DNA from: Cherax quadricarinatus
Lineage: Eukaryota; Arthropoda; Malacostraca; Decapoda; Parastacidae
Direction of reading: 5' to 3'
Assembly: GCF_038502225.1 (NCBI RefSeq)
Contig: NC_091300.1
Coordinates: 52,091,243-52,155,242, forward strand
DNA: 64,000 nt
Made by a program: the position numbers and the translations under genes. Shown piece by piece: positions 39,888-53,478 of the stretch; position 1 is the first letter of the stretch, and every line of letters begins with the position of its first letter. A model generated the notes under the pieces. The model did not search any database, was not told the DNA's origin, and saw only the letters and a program-made list of their open reading frames with translations.

Positions 39888-40150
39888 GATGGCACTGTAG
39901 AAAATGAAAGAGCTAAGCTATATGTAAAGGCCCTAACAGACCACAGCAGTCCCCAGGGAAAGCTGAGAAGGGAAAATGACAGACCACTGGGTCTAGGGAC
40001 AACATATAGTGAAAATACTGAAGAAGGGAAAGCTGGAATGGAGTCAACTAAATCGAATCAGCAGATACATAGGGATATGCAGTGAGAGAATGAAAGGGAG
40101 CAATCAGTCTTTGTTTAAAGGCTCTAGGAAGTTGAAAGGGAAACTTATGA

Positions 40151-40820
40151 AGAACATAAGAACATAAGAAAATAAGAACACTGCAGCAGGCCTGTTGGGC
40201 CATACGAGGCAGGTCCTTTACAATTCATCCCACTAACAAAACATTTGACCACCCCAATTTTCAATGCTTCCCAAGAAATAAGCTCTGATGTGCAAGTCCC
40301 ACTGAAATCCAACCCCTCCCACTCATGTACTTATCCAACCTAAATTTGAAACTACCCAAAGTCTTAGCCTCAATAACCCAACTAGGTAGACTGTTCCACT
40401 CATCAACTACCCTATTTCCAAACCAATACTTTCCTATGTCCTTTCTAAATCTAAACTTATCTAATTTAAATCCATTACTGCGGGTTCTCTCTTGGAGAGA
40501 TATCCTCAAGACCTTATTTATATCCCCTTTATTAATACCTATCTTCCACTTATACACTTCGATCAAGTCTCCCCTGATTCTTCGTCTAACAAGTGAATGT
40601 AACTTAAGAGTCTTCAATCTTTCTTCATAAGGAAGATTTCTAATGCTATGTATTAATTTAGTCATCCTACGCTGAATGTTTTCTAACGAATTTATGTCCA
40701 TTCTGTAATATGGAGACCAGAATTGAGCTGCATAATCTAGGTGAGGCCTTACTAATGATGTATAAAGCTGCAGTATGACTTCTGGACTTCTGTTGCTTAT
40801 ACTTCTTGATATAAATTCCA
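40151..40820 (-). pseudogene. Antisense CR1-like LINE fragment in copy J
   Basis: Minus strand: VRPHLDYAAQFWSPY, LENIQRRMTKLIHS, LPYEERLKTLKLHSLVRRR, DLIEVYKW and VVDEWNSLPSWVIEAKTLGS, the C-terminus of a CR1/L2-like ORF2. The stop is followed by a 3' UTR ending in TTCTTATGTTCTTATGTTCT repeats (40151-40180). A different family from CA-LINE. 5' truncated. Confidence 0.85.
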
Positions 40821-41330
40821 AGGAGAGAAAAAAGTAATTGAAAGTATCATGAAAGAAATAGAAAATAATATGACCCAGCAAGCAAATTTTCTGAGAAAAG
40901 AAGGGTATGCAAAAGGAAAACACCGGCTGGTCAAAGCGATTTTCCAGGCAGAATCAGCTCGAAACAGGATCTTGCAGGAAAAAGCAAGAATAAGGGACTT
41001 CTCAATGTACCAGAGGAAGGAACTGAAGGAACTGAAAGGGAGGTTACAAAGACGAAAGGAGGAAAGAGGGGTGAAGATGGAGATGGACAGGAGAACCCAG
41101 ACTCAGGAGGAAGATTAAATACAATCTCCCTAGCAATCACCTACAGAAACCCCCCATCCGGGACAACCCGAATGCAACCAAGCATTTTAACCCAAAACAC
41201 ACATGCCATGTCCAATGCCCCCACCCACCTCATTACAAACGCCACTTCCACAGCAACCACCCATAGTTCTTCATCAGGCCTCCCACTTCCCCAACCCAAC
41301 ATACCCCTCAGACCACAGTTTTGGAAAAAA

Positions 41331-41925
41331 AAGTTGAAGGTTTGGTATACAAATGCAGATGGAATAACAAATAAATGTGAGGGGTGACATGAAAGAATCA
41401 AGGAGACATCCCAAGACATAATAGCATTAACAGAATCGAAACTCACCAGGATGATAACGAATGCAATTTTCCCACCCAGTTATCAAATCCTGAGGAAAGA
41501 TAGAAGGAGCAGAGGGGGAGGAGGAGTTTCACGTCTCATTAAAAACTAGTGGGGATTTGAGGAAATGGAAGGAATGGATGGAATGGGCGAAAGGGACTAC
41601 ACAGTAGGAACAGTTCAGTCTGAGGGCAATAAGGTGGTAATTGCAGTAATATACAACCCAACACAGAATTGCAGGAGGCCAAGAGAAGAATATGACAAGA
41701 TCAACAGAGCAATGGTAGACACACTAGCTGACGTTGCCAGAAGAGCTCACTTGGGAAGAACAAAGTTACTAATTAAGGTTAATTTCAATCACAAGGAGAT
41801 TGACTCGGAAAACCTGGAGCCTCATAGGGGTCCCGAAACATGCAGAGCCAAAATGATGTATGTGGTACTGGAAAACCTCATGCATCAACATGTTAGAGAC
41901 AATACCAGAGAGAGAGGTGGAGATG
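41331..41925 (+). pseudogene. CA-LINE copy J ORF2 start (endonuclease)
   Basis: Reads KVWYTNADGITNKCEG, then a stop (41386), ALTESKL and, after a stop near 41549, EEMEGMDGMGERDY and NPTQNCRRPREEY. The usual MGDFNH is changed to IKVNFNH, so the catalytic Asp is gone. Cut at about 41925 before the SDH motif. Confidence 0.8.
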
Positions 41926-41944
41926 ACCTAGGTGTGTGCTGGCT

Positions 41945-42062
41945 GTGCCATTCTTGTAGGGTTGGGTGGTCCTGTGGTTTAGAGCGTCATGTGGTTCTCG
42001 CTTAACATGAGGCAGGCCAGTGCAACATGGGTTCGAATCCTTGGCTAGCGCAGTGTTGTTTT

Positions 42063-42066
<4 letters not shown>
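41945..42066 (+). mobile_element. tRNA-like SINE fragment
   Basis: Contains TGTGGTTTAGAGCGTCATGT and a B-box-like GGGTTCGAATCC (about 42030-42041), then GTGTTGTTTTTGA and (TA)n. It is a different tRNA-like sequence from the SINEs at 14676, 21795 and 25022. Not a functional tRNA: I see no intact acceptor stem. Confidence 0.5.

Positions 42067-42145
<79 letters not shown>
42067..42145. repeat. (TA)n microsatellite
   Basis: TA tract up to TIR element copy 4. Confidence 0.95.
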
Positions 42146-43789
<1,644 letters not shown>

Positions 43790-44100
43790 AAGTTGTAAAT
43801 CCTGTCTCACAAATCTGAAGGAGTTCAATGACAAATTAGCAGAAGAGAGGCAGGCAAGAGAAAAATGGACAGACTACCAGTTCATGAACTGCAAGAACAC
43901 ATTTGACACTGTACCACATAAAAGCCCGACAAAAAAAATGAGAAGCATGAAGAAATAACAATAATTCACTATAGTAAATGCATGATTGCCTCGCAAGGAG
44001 ACAGTTATTGTCAGAGAAGAGGTTGAAGAATGGACAAGTTTAAGAAGTGAGGGTTCACAAGAAGTGGTGCTGGGACCGGTACTGTTTCTCATATACGAAT
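43790..44100 (+). pseudogene. Old CR1-like LINE relic (RT)
   Basis: Reads FRSCKSCLTNLKEF, then MNCKNTFDTVPHKS (motif A region with Asp at the first position lost), and near 44065 VLGPVLFLIY (motif B end). Many stops. Older than the CA-LINE copies. Confidence 0.65.
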
Positions 44101-44152
44101 ATGAATGATATGCCAGAAGAGGCAGTCCGATGTAAATCCCTTGTTATGAAAC

Positions 44153-44460
44153 CAATGAGATGAATAAAGCCTGTGCAGCAGCTGAATATTTTCAATGGGA
44201 GACGTTTTGTTTGCATAGCAGAATTTATCAACCTGATACTAAGGTAACAGGAAGGCGACTTTATATTGGAGACAATGCATGCGACCACTAGAAGATATGG
44301 TCACATATAAGCGGGACCCACTAATGGAAATAGGTCAGGCCAATAATGTGAGTCAGATATTTAACAGTGGAGAAGTAGAAGACATTCACTTTACTAAGAT
44401 TCCATGGAGGAGTTGCGTCAGTCAAGTACCATTAGATCTAAACTATTTTACTGACTCTTG
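44153..44460 (-). mobile_element. Probable Penelope-like tail relic
   Basis: ATGAATAAAGCCTGTGCAGC and GGGAGACGTTTTGTTTGCAT resemble the sequence starting at 44461. Decayed, no hammerhead core. Confidence 0.35.
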
Positions 44461-44876
44461 ATGAATAAAACACATGTGGAACACCTGGATATATTTATTT
44501 AGAGACACTTCGCCTGCACAGCAGAACTTAATTTTATTATAAAAATATAAGGACGGAGACATTCATATAGGAGCCAGTGGTAGTTGTGAGACATTGCCAT
44601 ATATGGGTGGGGCCCACTAGTAGATGTAAGTTAGATTTTGAGTAATGAACATTGAGAAGATATTCTCAGTACCATAATTCCACCACTTCTTAGCTAAATC
44701 TCAGACCCGCTTTTTAGGCATGACGCACTTTCACTATCTGCTACATTTCGCCACTTAGACTGGCTCCAATATAAAAAGCACAATTTTAATGCCTCTGTAT
44801 AAGGCTGATAAAGCCTTATACAGAGTGTTTCTCGATAAAGATACCAATACATTGGCTGTGTCTTACTCATCATCAT
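44461..44876. mobile_element. Decayed fold-back Penelope-like tail pair
   Basis: The left end (GATGAATAAAACACATGTGG, then GAGACACTTCGCCTGCACAG) and the right end (AGAGTGTTTCTCGATAAAGA, then GTGTCTTACTCATCATCA) are inverted relatives. The right arm keeps CTGATAAAGCC near 44804, a decayed hammerhead box. Confidence 0.45.
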
Positions 44877-44929
44877 ATCGGCATTATGGCTTTCATCTAA
44901 TCGATAATAATAAAAATATATAACAACGA

Positions 44930-45330
44930 GAGGTTACAAATGAACCTGGAAGAAATTTAGGATTAGTCATGCAATTGGCTATTGTGATTCAACAAGGAGG
45001 TAAACCTGACATAAGGAGAAAAAACAAAGAAGATATGATAACGACATATAAGATACTCAAAAGGACTTGACAGGGACTGCAGGATTAAATATTTTGCGGC
45101 AAATGGGTACACGAGGGCTCAGTTGGAAGTTAAATACGATTATTTGTCATGTAAATGTCAGGAAGCATTTCTTCAGCCTCAGGCTGGTTAACAAATAGAA
45201 ATATCTAAACAAAGATGGGGTGAAATAGGACTACATATATAGCTTTAAAAATGGGTATGATAGGGCCTACTAGACTAGGAAGGGCCAGGAGCTACGGCTT
45301 GACCATTACAACAAGAAACAGGTGAATAAA
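44930..45330 (+). pseudogene. LINE relic, C-terminal part
   Basis: DMITTYKILK near 45035, then decayed equivalents of the FFSHRV and HSFKKRYD segments, and GGCCAGGAGCTACGGCTTGA as in the CA-LINE 3' UTR. Confidence 0.55.
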
Positions 45331-45439
45331 AATAAATGAATTATTGAGTACGCTAACACACAGACCGGTCTCCTCCCCCAAACACACACGAGTACACAAA
45401 ACACGTGATTGGTTAGCGTTGAATAACAAAATATCATAA

Positions 45440-45790
45440 GGAAAGTGAAGCTCTGGGAAATCATAAGCTACGACTCCAGTCTTGAACCTGTTGTGGGAAA
45501 ACGGAGATATCAGGAGAGACCTCTTGTCCCTGGAGGAACACAGTAAGATTTAATCACATTGTACAAAATATTGCAGGGCACAGAAAGGGCAGACAAGGTC
45601 AAATTTTTTACCAGGACGTAGTCTAGAGTTGGGTAACAGCAAACTGCGCCCCACAGACTTCAGAAAAAAAACTTTCAAAAAGAAATAGTAATGAAATAGA
45701 ATTAGACAATCACAGAGCAGGATCTAACTTCATCCAAGGGTTTAAATATACAAAAGACGTAATATATCTCATTCAACAAAAATTTAAGTA
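45440..45790 (+). pseudogene. LINE relic, C-terminal part
   Basis: DIRRDLLSLEEHSK (about 45510) and later NRAGSNFIQGFK-like sequence recall the CR1-like C-terminus. Strongly decayed. Confidence 0.4.
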
Positions 45791-45799
45791 GCTAAGCAA

Positions 45800-48400
45800 C
45801 AGCACTCACCTGCACTCTCAAATATGTAATAACGAATATGTAATTACGTATACTCGCGCATTCTCGCCGGGACCACAAGTACAGTGAATCATCGTGCACG
45901 TTTTCTGAGAAAGCTTTTATGTAAGATCAGTTACAGTCAAATTTATGTAAAGTGTAAACAAACGTGTGAGCAAGGAAACCAGGAAGGAAGGTTCACCAGG
46001 GGAGGCAGAGATTAGGGGAAGGGGAAGCACACTTAAATTGCAGGCAGGCACGGTCTTCAGGTGTTGATTCACCATAGAAGAATCTCTAGGAAACAGCGTC
46101 ACGTTACAAAATGTAGCTGTTGAGAGACTCCTGAATACGTAATTGGCTTGTGGAACCAAAAAAAAATCAGGCATGGGAAATTACAATAAAGAATCAAGAG
46201 TAGTACCAAGTGGCAACCACAGAGTGCAAATATGATGATACTGGGTTGCAAAGCACTGCTGATGAATGCTGTAGTAAAATTAATGATGGAAACATTGGAA
46301 CTGATGTTGACGTCATACCAGCAAATAAAACATGAGCACAAATAAACAGAAAACATCATATGGATAACAGCACTGTATATGAAACTAGTACTGGGAAGTA
46401 AACAACATTAAGACACATACAAGACTACTCTAAAAACTGAAACAAATTCGTGAGGATTCAGCAGGTAGAAAAGTCTACTAGAATTAATCTTCACAAAAAT
46501 GAGGAAATGAGAGACAATGGCTCACGAATACAATAAAATTAGATAAAAAGAAAACTAAATGAGTAGACATAGATCAAACCTCCTGTTGACACTCAGGGAA
46601 ACTTCAGACAGGAAAGGCTGTTTAATAAGTTAAACTTTAACAACAGGAGTTCTGATCTAACCTTATCACCAAGCAATATATGGTAAAAACTACAGTGCGA
46701 AAGTTTCAAATGAAATTGTATATACGAAGCAGAAAGAAGAACGACAGGAACAAGAAGAACAAGAAAACCAAAAATAACAACAAATAACAACAACAACGAG
46801 GGATAGAAGGAGGAAAAAAAATCAAATAAATTCACTGATTTTCTCAAAAAGCATCAAATAACAGATCAGTGCAAAGAAATCTTACACAGAAATTTAATGA
46901 GCAGAAATCAGTCATTAGGAAAAGCTTGATACATTTAATCGTGTGCAAAGCTTAAAGGAAAAACCATTTTCACTACTGTTTTTTTTAATTCAGATATTTG
47001 GAACAGACATTAGGGACAGTAAAAAGCAGAATAAATTCATTATTAGCATCTCGATAAACAAAATGAGACTTACAGATCCAAGACAGTCTTTCAGTAACCC
47101 GGCTCATCATTCAAGTTATTTAAATGTTATTAACAGATCCTACATACTTCAAAAAATAGTCTGACGGGGCATAATTTTAGGTCATTCTTTCATAATAGAA
47201 AAAACACAAAATTTCGTCTGCACAGGCGCTCACTCTTCTTATAAGAAAGAGCTAAGGATCGTTTAACATTCCCGAGGCCTAAAAAACTGAGGTAGTCATG
47301 GGAAGGAACCTGTTATAATTACCTGTTATAATTGCAAAGTCACTGAAATATAAAAATGTGCACTTTCTATACATAAGTTCGCAAAAATTAAAAAAAATGG
47401 GGCGATAAACTACTATACGAGGGTAAAATGTATAACAGATAAAACAGGGAAATGAATTTTAAGCTTTCTATCAGGACGATGTAGAAAGCTCTAAACCGAG
47501 GGTACGATTCTGATTGTAGCCCTCACTGACATAATTACTAATCTAAACTTCGCGAGCTAATGAAAGCACCTACATTACAATGACTACACTTTGGTATCAA
47601 GTATGATAAACATCTGCTCATTGTTACGGTCAGAACTTTAGTCAACATACTAATAACTAGGCAAAGTGACAGATAGAGGAGGAAATGTTGAATAAGTCAA
47701 TGAAAATGCAATGGTATAAGTATAAAGAGCACTATTACAATAGTGGTCCCTGGTTCTCCGATATTTTACCTGAAAAATGTAGGTATGTTCAAAAGGAAGC
47801 AGGATAATTACCTGTAGGCTATGCCAGCTTGATTAGGCTTATGATAACTCCACTTGCCTCTGAGCTATGGAAATATCATACCTGTTTTTCAGTCATCAGT
47901 GAACACTGGCCTAAAATAAAACTGTATATGTAGAAATCTCAAACTTCTAAGAGGTATAACACATGTATAACTATGACAAACTAGGAACAGAGGGATGGCC
48001 TAACAACCCAGAGGAAAAGCAAGAAGAATAATAAAACCGGACACACGTGCATCAAGAGGTAGATGGATGTATCATATAATCTCTTATATACATTGGCAGG
48101 CAAACATTTGCGTACCTTTATAAATATCGTTAAGAGAGCAGGCATTAAACAAAAAACAGCTGAACAAAGGAAATCTTCAAAATAAGATGAGGTTATATAG
48201 CTGAATTTTGTATACCAGAAGGAATACCTGTAAGTGGTTGACAAATTTATTATCCTTCCTCAAAAGGTTTTCATATATAACCTCAGAAACCTGGACGTAG
48301 GAGAGAAGCCTCGTGATCCAGAAAACAGAAAATTCACATTAACGCTCTTTTTTTAAGTGCTGGTTCTGGTGAATTGTTCCAGCCATGGTATTATGACTAT
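45800..48400. other. No gene recognised
   Basis: AT-rich, with only short frames lacking motifs. No repeat shared with the rest of the window noticed. Confidence 0.4.
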
Positions 48401-48407
48401 TCTTTTT

Positions 48408-50380
48408 GAGAACGCCTCATTCAGTCTGCCTCAATCTTCACTGTTAGTGCACTGTAACTATGGAAAAGGTTCATGCAGCCATTAGCATGTGCAGGTGCTA
48501 TGGTCAATTATATACTGGCCATTCCTGATTTTGGTTTTACGACTTACCCGCCACGAGTTCAATCCCCATCCGTTTATGATTTGTTTGCAATCGTGTCATT
48601 AAGAGATTTCATGAGTCATTCCCATTGGTGTATCATACTTAGAAAAAGGATGGATTTATTATTGGAGTGTGTAAGTGGTAATTATCAAATATCAGTTAAA
48701 ATAAGATCGTATTTTTTCCGTGAAGTAATTTATCTTGCAGCTTCTGAATGGCTTCTGTTTTTATTGGCAGATACATCTTACAGTTTGAACACAATTCTAA
48801 CCTCTAAGTTTATTAAATAGTAAATAAATTATTAGTAAATAAATTGCAAATTCTTATAACTGAAGAATATCTCTTCTGATAGACTAAACTTTCATCGATG
48901 ATTCAAACGGATTTTGAATTGTAAGTTTTAATTTGTCAGTTTTATGAAAATATTGATTTCCATGCAATAACTGGGTATTGCAGGTGTATCTTAGGTCAAG
49001 AATTGAATTGATTTTGGACAGTGCAAGTGCCAGTTTTATTGAAGATATTGTGAAAACTATAACTTTAGTTCTCATACTGTAATTTGTGAATGTTTTATCC
49101 GACTGGCTTCAGACCTTAAATGCTTTTATTTTACTAAAAGTTAGCTTGTTATTAGACTGTCTAGATGCCAAGTTACTAAATTTTACTTAACGTTTACAGA
49201 CGTTATTGTGTGGCAGCTCACAGGAAGTGTGAACAATCTAATCTTTAAAAAAAATAATACATTAAAAATAAGTTCCTAAAAATATAAAGAATTTTAAATA
49301 TAATATGAGAAAAACAAACAACGATATTGGAATCTCGTATATTTATGCTTCACGAGTTAGATATTTCTTATATGTTATACATGGTACTGTTTTATTCTAG
49401 AGGAAACATTATACTGAAGCAAAGTTTTCCATTCTTCCTCCCACAGTGTTGTTTATAATTTGTGAACGACTCATCTGCTCGGCTTCAGATTTTCAACATT
49501 GGTGAACTAAAAAGAAAAAGAATGCAGCTAGTGGGATGGATATATGTATATTTTTCAATTTTATAAGGCATTTCTGATTTTGGTTTCCCTGCTGTTCCAT
49601 GAGAAAACCTCTTTAAATTATTATCATTAAATTTTCAACACTAGTATATTTTACCTAGAAGATGGTTGGGTTTGCTATTAGAGTGTGTAGCTGTTAATTA
49701 AACAATCGCGATGAGAGTAGGTCTTTTAAATGGCTTCAACCTTCAATAGCTCATGCATCACATTAAAAATAATTTACTTTTTGAATTTAGTCAATTTGCT
49801 AAAATATTTAATAAACGAGAACTTGCTGAATTTAGCCTCGTAGCTGCACAAGTCATCTTGGGTTGTCTACCAAGTTTTAACGTGGTGTATTTTATTCGTC
49901 GGAATGTTCGCATCAGTTTTAGTGTGTTTAAGTTTTAATTTACTATTTTCATCGAGCAAATTGGTTTCTGTGGAGCAAATGGAGAATCTCTCTTTTGATC
50001 GGCTTCAAACTTTAAGCACTTAGAAAAAAGTTTGGACTGATATCAAGATGCGAACGTGCCAATATGTCAGATATTTTTTAAGAGAAAATTAAAATATAAA
50101 TTATGGTTGTCCAGTCATAGGTTGTGAATGCCTCATCAAATTAGCTTTACACTCTCAACGCGGATAACTGAGAAAGCAACTTCTCTGCGTGATTATTACA
50201 GAATGCCACTTCTGACAAGCATCAGTCTTTCAGTGCTGGAGTAACTTACCTAGTAAAGGTTTCAATGGGTTCTGGTAGAATAAGTGACAATTTGCATTTT
50301 GGAGGAAAAAATCTATTAGTTTCCATGCAAAAAAACTTGGAAATACCTCTCCTGATATGTGTGAAAGTTTCAATGCTGAT
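48408..50380 (+). repeat. Dispersed ~35 bp motif, at least seven copies
   Basis: Copies of a motif close to GTGAATGCCTCATCTGATCG followed by GCTTCAGACTTTCAAC lie near 48408, 48862, 49081, 49456, 49981, 50121 and 50341, with weaker ones near 49601 and 50202. Other blocks also recur (GAGTGTGTAAGTGGTAATTA near 48665 and GAGTGTGTAGCTGTTAATTA near 49680). This suggests a diverged complex tandem repeat. Confidence 0.5.
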
Positions 50381-50416
50381 ATTAAATTAGATTAGCAACT
50401 CATTTTGCATTCTGAA

Positions 50417-50417
50417 C

Positions 50418-50450
<33 letters not shown>

Positions 50451-50488
50451 AAGATAGAGAGAAAGAGAGAGAGAGAGAGAGAAAGAGA
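50417..50488 (+). repeat. (GA)n-like microsatellite
   Basis: GA repeats with A substitutions. Confidence 0.9.
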
Positions 50489-50852
50489 ACTGTGTTTACA
50501 TGACACTATGACACCTGTCTCCACTCGCGATGCGACTAACAACATCTGGTATCATTATTAGTTCTAAGAAAGCACGCTTCGTAATGAATATTTAAGGGAG
50601 GAAGCTCTGAACGATCATTTCTGAGATTAAGAACGGAATTTTACAATGTTTGCCCAAAGCAGATAAGACTTGTCAGCTGAGAAAACAAGCTAGATTAAAA
50701 TAAAAGAAATACTTTACTATCTTTTACGGAAAACAAACTTAGCGTTTGAATTTTTTTAGTCACACGCTTATGCACTAGAATAACAGACCTGACGTCGCCC
50801 AACATCAATCTTACATTCAACATCAGTGAACACACGCATACACGCATGCGAT

Positions 50853-50868
50853 CGCACACACACACACA

Positions 50869-50914
<46 letters not shown>
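50853..50914 (+). repeat. (CA)n microsatellite
   Basis: CA tract at the 5' junction of copy K. Confidence 0.95.
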
Positions 50915-50917
<3 letters not shown>

Positions 50918-50958
50918 AGCTCGGACTCGACCCCCGCAACCTCAACTAGGTGAGTACA
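50915..50958 (+). mobile_element. CA-LINE copy K: 3' terminal ~45 bp
   Basis: GGAGCTCGGACTCGACCCCC then AACCTCAACTAGGTGAGTAC. The shortest CA-LINE insertion in the window. Confidence 0.75.
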
Positions 50959-50987
50959 CACACTGACAGGTGAGGCGAGTACACACA

Positions 50988-51024
<37 letters not shown>

Positions 51025-51046
51025 ACAGGTGAGGCGAGTACACACT

Positions 51047-51119
<73 letters not shown>

Positions 51120-51138
51120 ACACACACACACACACACA
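50959..51138 (+). repeat. (CA)n with two interspersed AGGTGAGGCGAGTA units
   Basis: CA tract with ACTGACAGGTGAGGCGAGTA at 50962 and again at 51021. The unit resembles the LINE end and recurs at 54711. Confidence 0.85.
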
Positions 51139-53416
51139 TGATCATGGGTGACTTTAACCACAAGGAAATCGATTGGGAGAACTTGGAGCCACATGGGGGC
51201 CAAGATAGATGGAGGGCTAAGATGATGGAGGTGGTACTGGAAAACTTCATGTACCAACACGTAAGGGACACTATAAGAGAGAGGAGAGGACGAACCAGCA
51301 AGACTGGACCAAGTATTCACCTTGAATAGTGCAGATTTTGAGGACATCATATATGAAAGATCCTTTGGGGCCAGCGATCATGTGGTTTTAAGCTTCGAAT
51401 ACACAGTAGAGCTACATGTGGAGGGGGAAGCAGGAAGGCCAGGGCGAATGAAGCCAAACTACAGGAAAGGGGACTACACGGGAATGAGGAAGAAATATAG
51501 AAGGCAAAGGACCCGGGAGAATAAGGAGAGCAGTCGTAGAGCCAGAAATGAATATGCACAGATAAGAAGGTAGGCTCAACGACAATATGAAAACGAGATA
51601 GCAGCGAAAGCCAAATCTGACCCGAAGCTGTTATACAGCCACATCAGGAGGAAAATAACAGTCAAGGACCAGGTAATCAGGCTACGGAAGGAAGGAGAAG
51701 AGACAACAAGAAATGACCGTTAAGTATGTGAGGAACTCAACAAGAGATTCAAAGACGTGTTCACAGAAGAGACAGAAGGGGCTCCAGAAAGACGGAGAGG
51801 AAGGGTAAACCACCAAGTGCTGGACACAGTACACACAACCGAGAAAGAAGTGAATAGGCTTCTGAGTGAGCTAGATACCTCAAAGGCAATGGGACCGGAC
51901 AACATCTCTCCATGGGTCCTAAGAGAGGGAGCAGATGCGCTATGTGTACCCTTAACAACAATATTCAATACATCTATCAAAACAGGGAGATTGCCTGGGG
52001 CATGGAAGACAGCAAATGTAGTCGCAATCTTTAAAAAAGGAGACAGACATGAAGCACTAAACTACAGACCAGTGTCACTGACATGCATAGTATGCAAAGT
52101 CATGGAGAAGATTATCAGGAGAAGAGTGGTGGAACACTTAGAAAGGAAGGATCTTATCAACAGCAGCCAACATGGTTTCAGGGACGGGAAATCCTGTGTC
52201 ACAAACCTACTGGAGTTCTAACATGGTGACAGAAGTAAGACAAAAGAGAGAGAGGAGTGGGTGGATTGCATATTCTTGGACTGCAAGAAGGCGTTTGACA
52301 CAGTTCCACACAAGAGACTAGTGCAAAAACTGGAGGACCAAGCAGGGATAACAGGGAAGGCACTACAATGGATCAGCGAATACTTGTCAGGAAGACAGCA
52401 GCGAGTCATGGTATGTGGCGAGGTGTTAGAGTGGGCACCTGTGACCAGCGGGGTCCCACAGGGGTCAGTCCTAGGACCAGTGCTGTTTCTGGTATTTGTG
52501 AACGACATGACGGAAGGAATAGACTCCGAAGTGTCCCTGTTTGCAGATGACGTGAAGTTGATGAGAAGAATTCATTCGATCGAAGACCAGGCAGAACTAC
52601 AAAGGGATTTGGACAGGCTGCAGACCTGGTCCAACAATTGGCTCCTGGAGTTCAAACCCACCAATTGAAAAGTCATGAAGATTGGGGAAGGGCGAAGAAG
52701 ACCGCAGACAGAGTACAGTCTAGGGAGCCAGAGCCTACAAACCTCACTCAAGGAAAAAGATCTTGGGGTGAGTATAACACCAGGCACATCTCCTGAAGTG
52801 CACATCAACCAAATGACTGTTGCAGCATATGGGCGCCTAACAAACCTCAGAACAGCATTCCGACATCTTAATAAGGAATAGTTCAGGACCCTGTACACTG
52901 TGTACGTTAGGCTCATATTGGAGTATGCGGCCCCAATTTGGAACCCACACCTAGCCAAGCACGTAAAGAAACTAGAGAAAGTGGAAAGGTTCGCAACAAG
53001 ACTAGTCCCAGAGCTATGAGGTATGTCTTACAAGGAGAGGTTAAGGGAAATCGACCCGACGACACTGGTGGACAGGAGAGATAGAGGGGACATGATAACG
53101 ACATACAAAATACTGAGAGGAATTGACAAGGTGGACAAAGACAGGATGTTCCAGAGATGGAACACAGCAACAAGGGGACACAGTTGGGAGTTGAAGAAAC
53201 AGATGAATCACAGGGATGTTAGAAAGTATTTCTTCAGCCACAGAGTAGTCAGGAAGTGGAATAGTTTGGGAAGCGATGTAGTGGAGGCAGGATCAATACA
53301 TAGCTTTAAGCAGAGGTATGATAAAGCTCACGGTTCAGGGAGAGTGACCTAGAAGCGACCAGTGAAGAGGCGGTGCCAGGACCTAGGACTAGACCCCTGT
53401 AACCTCAACTAGGTGA

Positions 53417-53420
<4 letters not shown>
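51139..53420 (+). pseudogene. CA-LINE copy L: endonuclease end, RT, 3' UTR
   Basis: Starts at MGDFNHKEIDWENLEPHGG right out of (CA)n. ASDHVVL near 51370. About 190 bp are deleted at 51487 between the endonuclease and the RRARNEYAQ segment. RT: KAMGPDNISPW, LNYRPVSLTCIVCK, QHGFRDGKSCVTNL, motif A FLDCKKAFDTVPHKRL (about 52276), motif B GVPQGSVLGP, motif C LFADDVKLM (about 52540). Frameshifts or stops near 51300, 51571, 51723, 52220, 52668, 52880 and 53018. Subfamily 1. Confidence 0.88.

Positions 53421-53474
<54 letters not shown>
53421..53474 (+). repeat. (CA)n between copies L and M
   Basis: Pure CA tract. Confidence 0.95.

Positions 53475-53478
<4 letters not shown>

Larger units (their letters stand above)
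39400..41117 (+). pseudogene. CA-LINE copy J ORF1, broken
   Basis: ATG at 39400 (MGYQRAGR) then an early stop; the frame continues KREHEWGKKLEELSMK and VTAAEDKIQRLKEEPKN, which looks like a coiled coil. NERAKLYAEALSDHRG and NERAKLYVKALTDHSS recur on either side of the Penelope tail, suggesting an internal duplication or native repeat. The C-terminal part (40820-41117) matches copy H ORF1 (KAIFQAESARNRILQEKARI). Two insertions and several stops. Confidence 0.7.
39173..41925 (+). mobile_element. CA-LINE copy J: 5' part with two nested insertions
   Basis: Begins with a pyrimidine-rich stretch (39173-39350) that may be a 5' UTR, then ORF1 and the start of ORF2. It is interrupted by a short Penelope-like tail (39804-39887) and an antisense LINE (40151-40820), and is cut at 41925 in the endonuclease by unrelated sequence. 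Confidence 0.8.

Noticed and set aside
42020..42045. tRNA gene
   Set aside because: Only a B-box-like GGGTTCGAATCC is convincing; it is embedded in a repeat ending in (TA)n.
46099..46847. Hydrophobic minus-strand frames that look like membrane proteins
   Set aside because: Short, AT-rich, no motif or splice context; composition alone gives Phe/Leu-rich translations.
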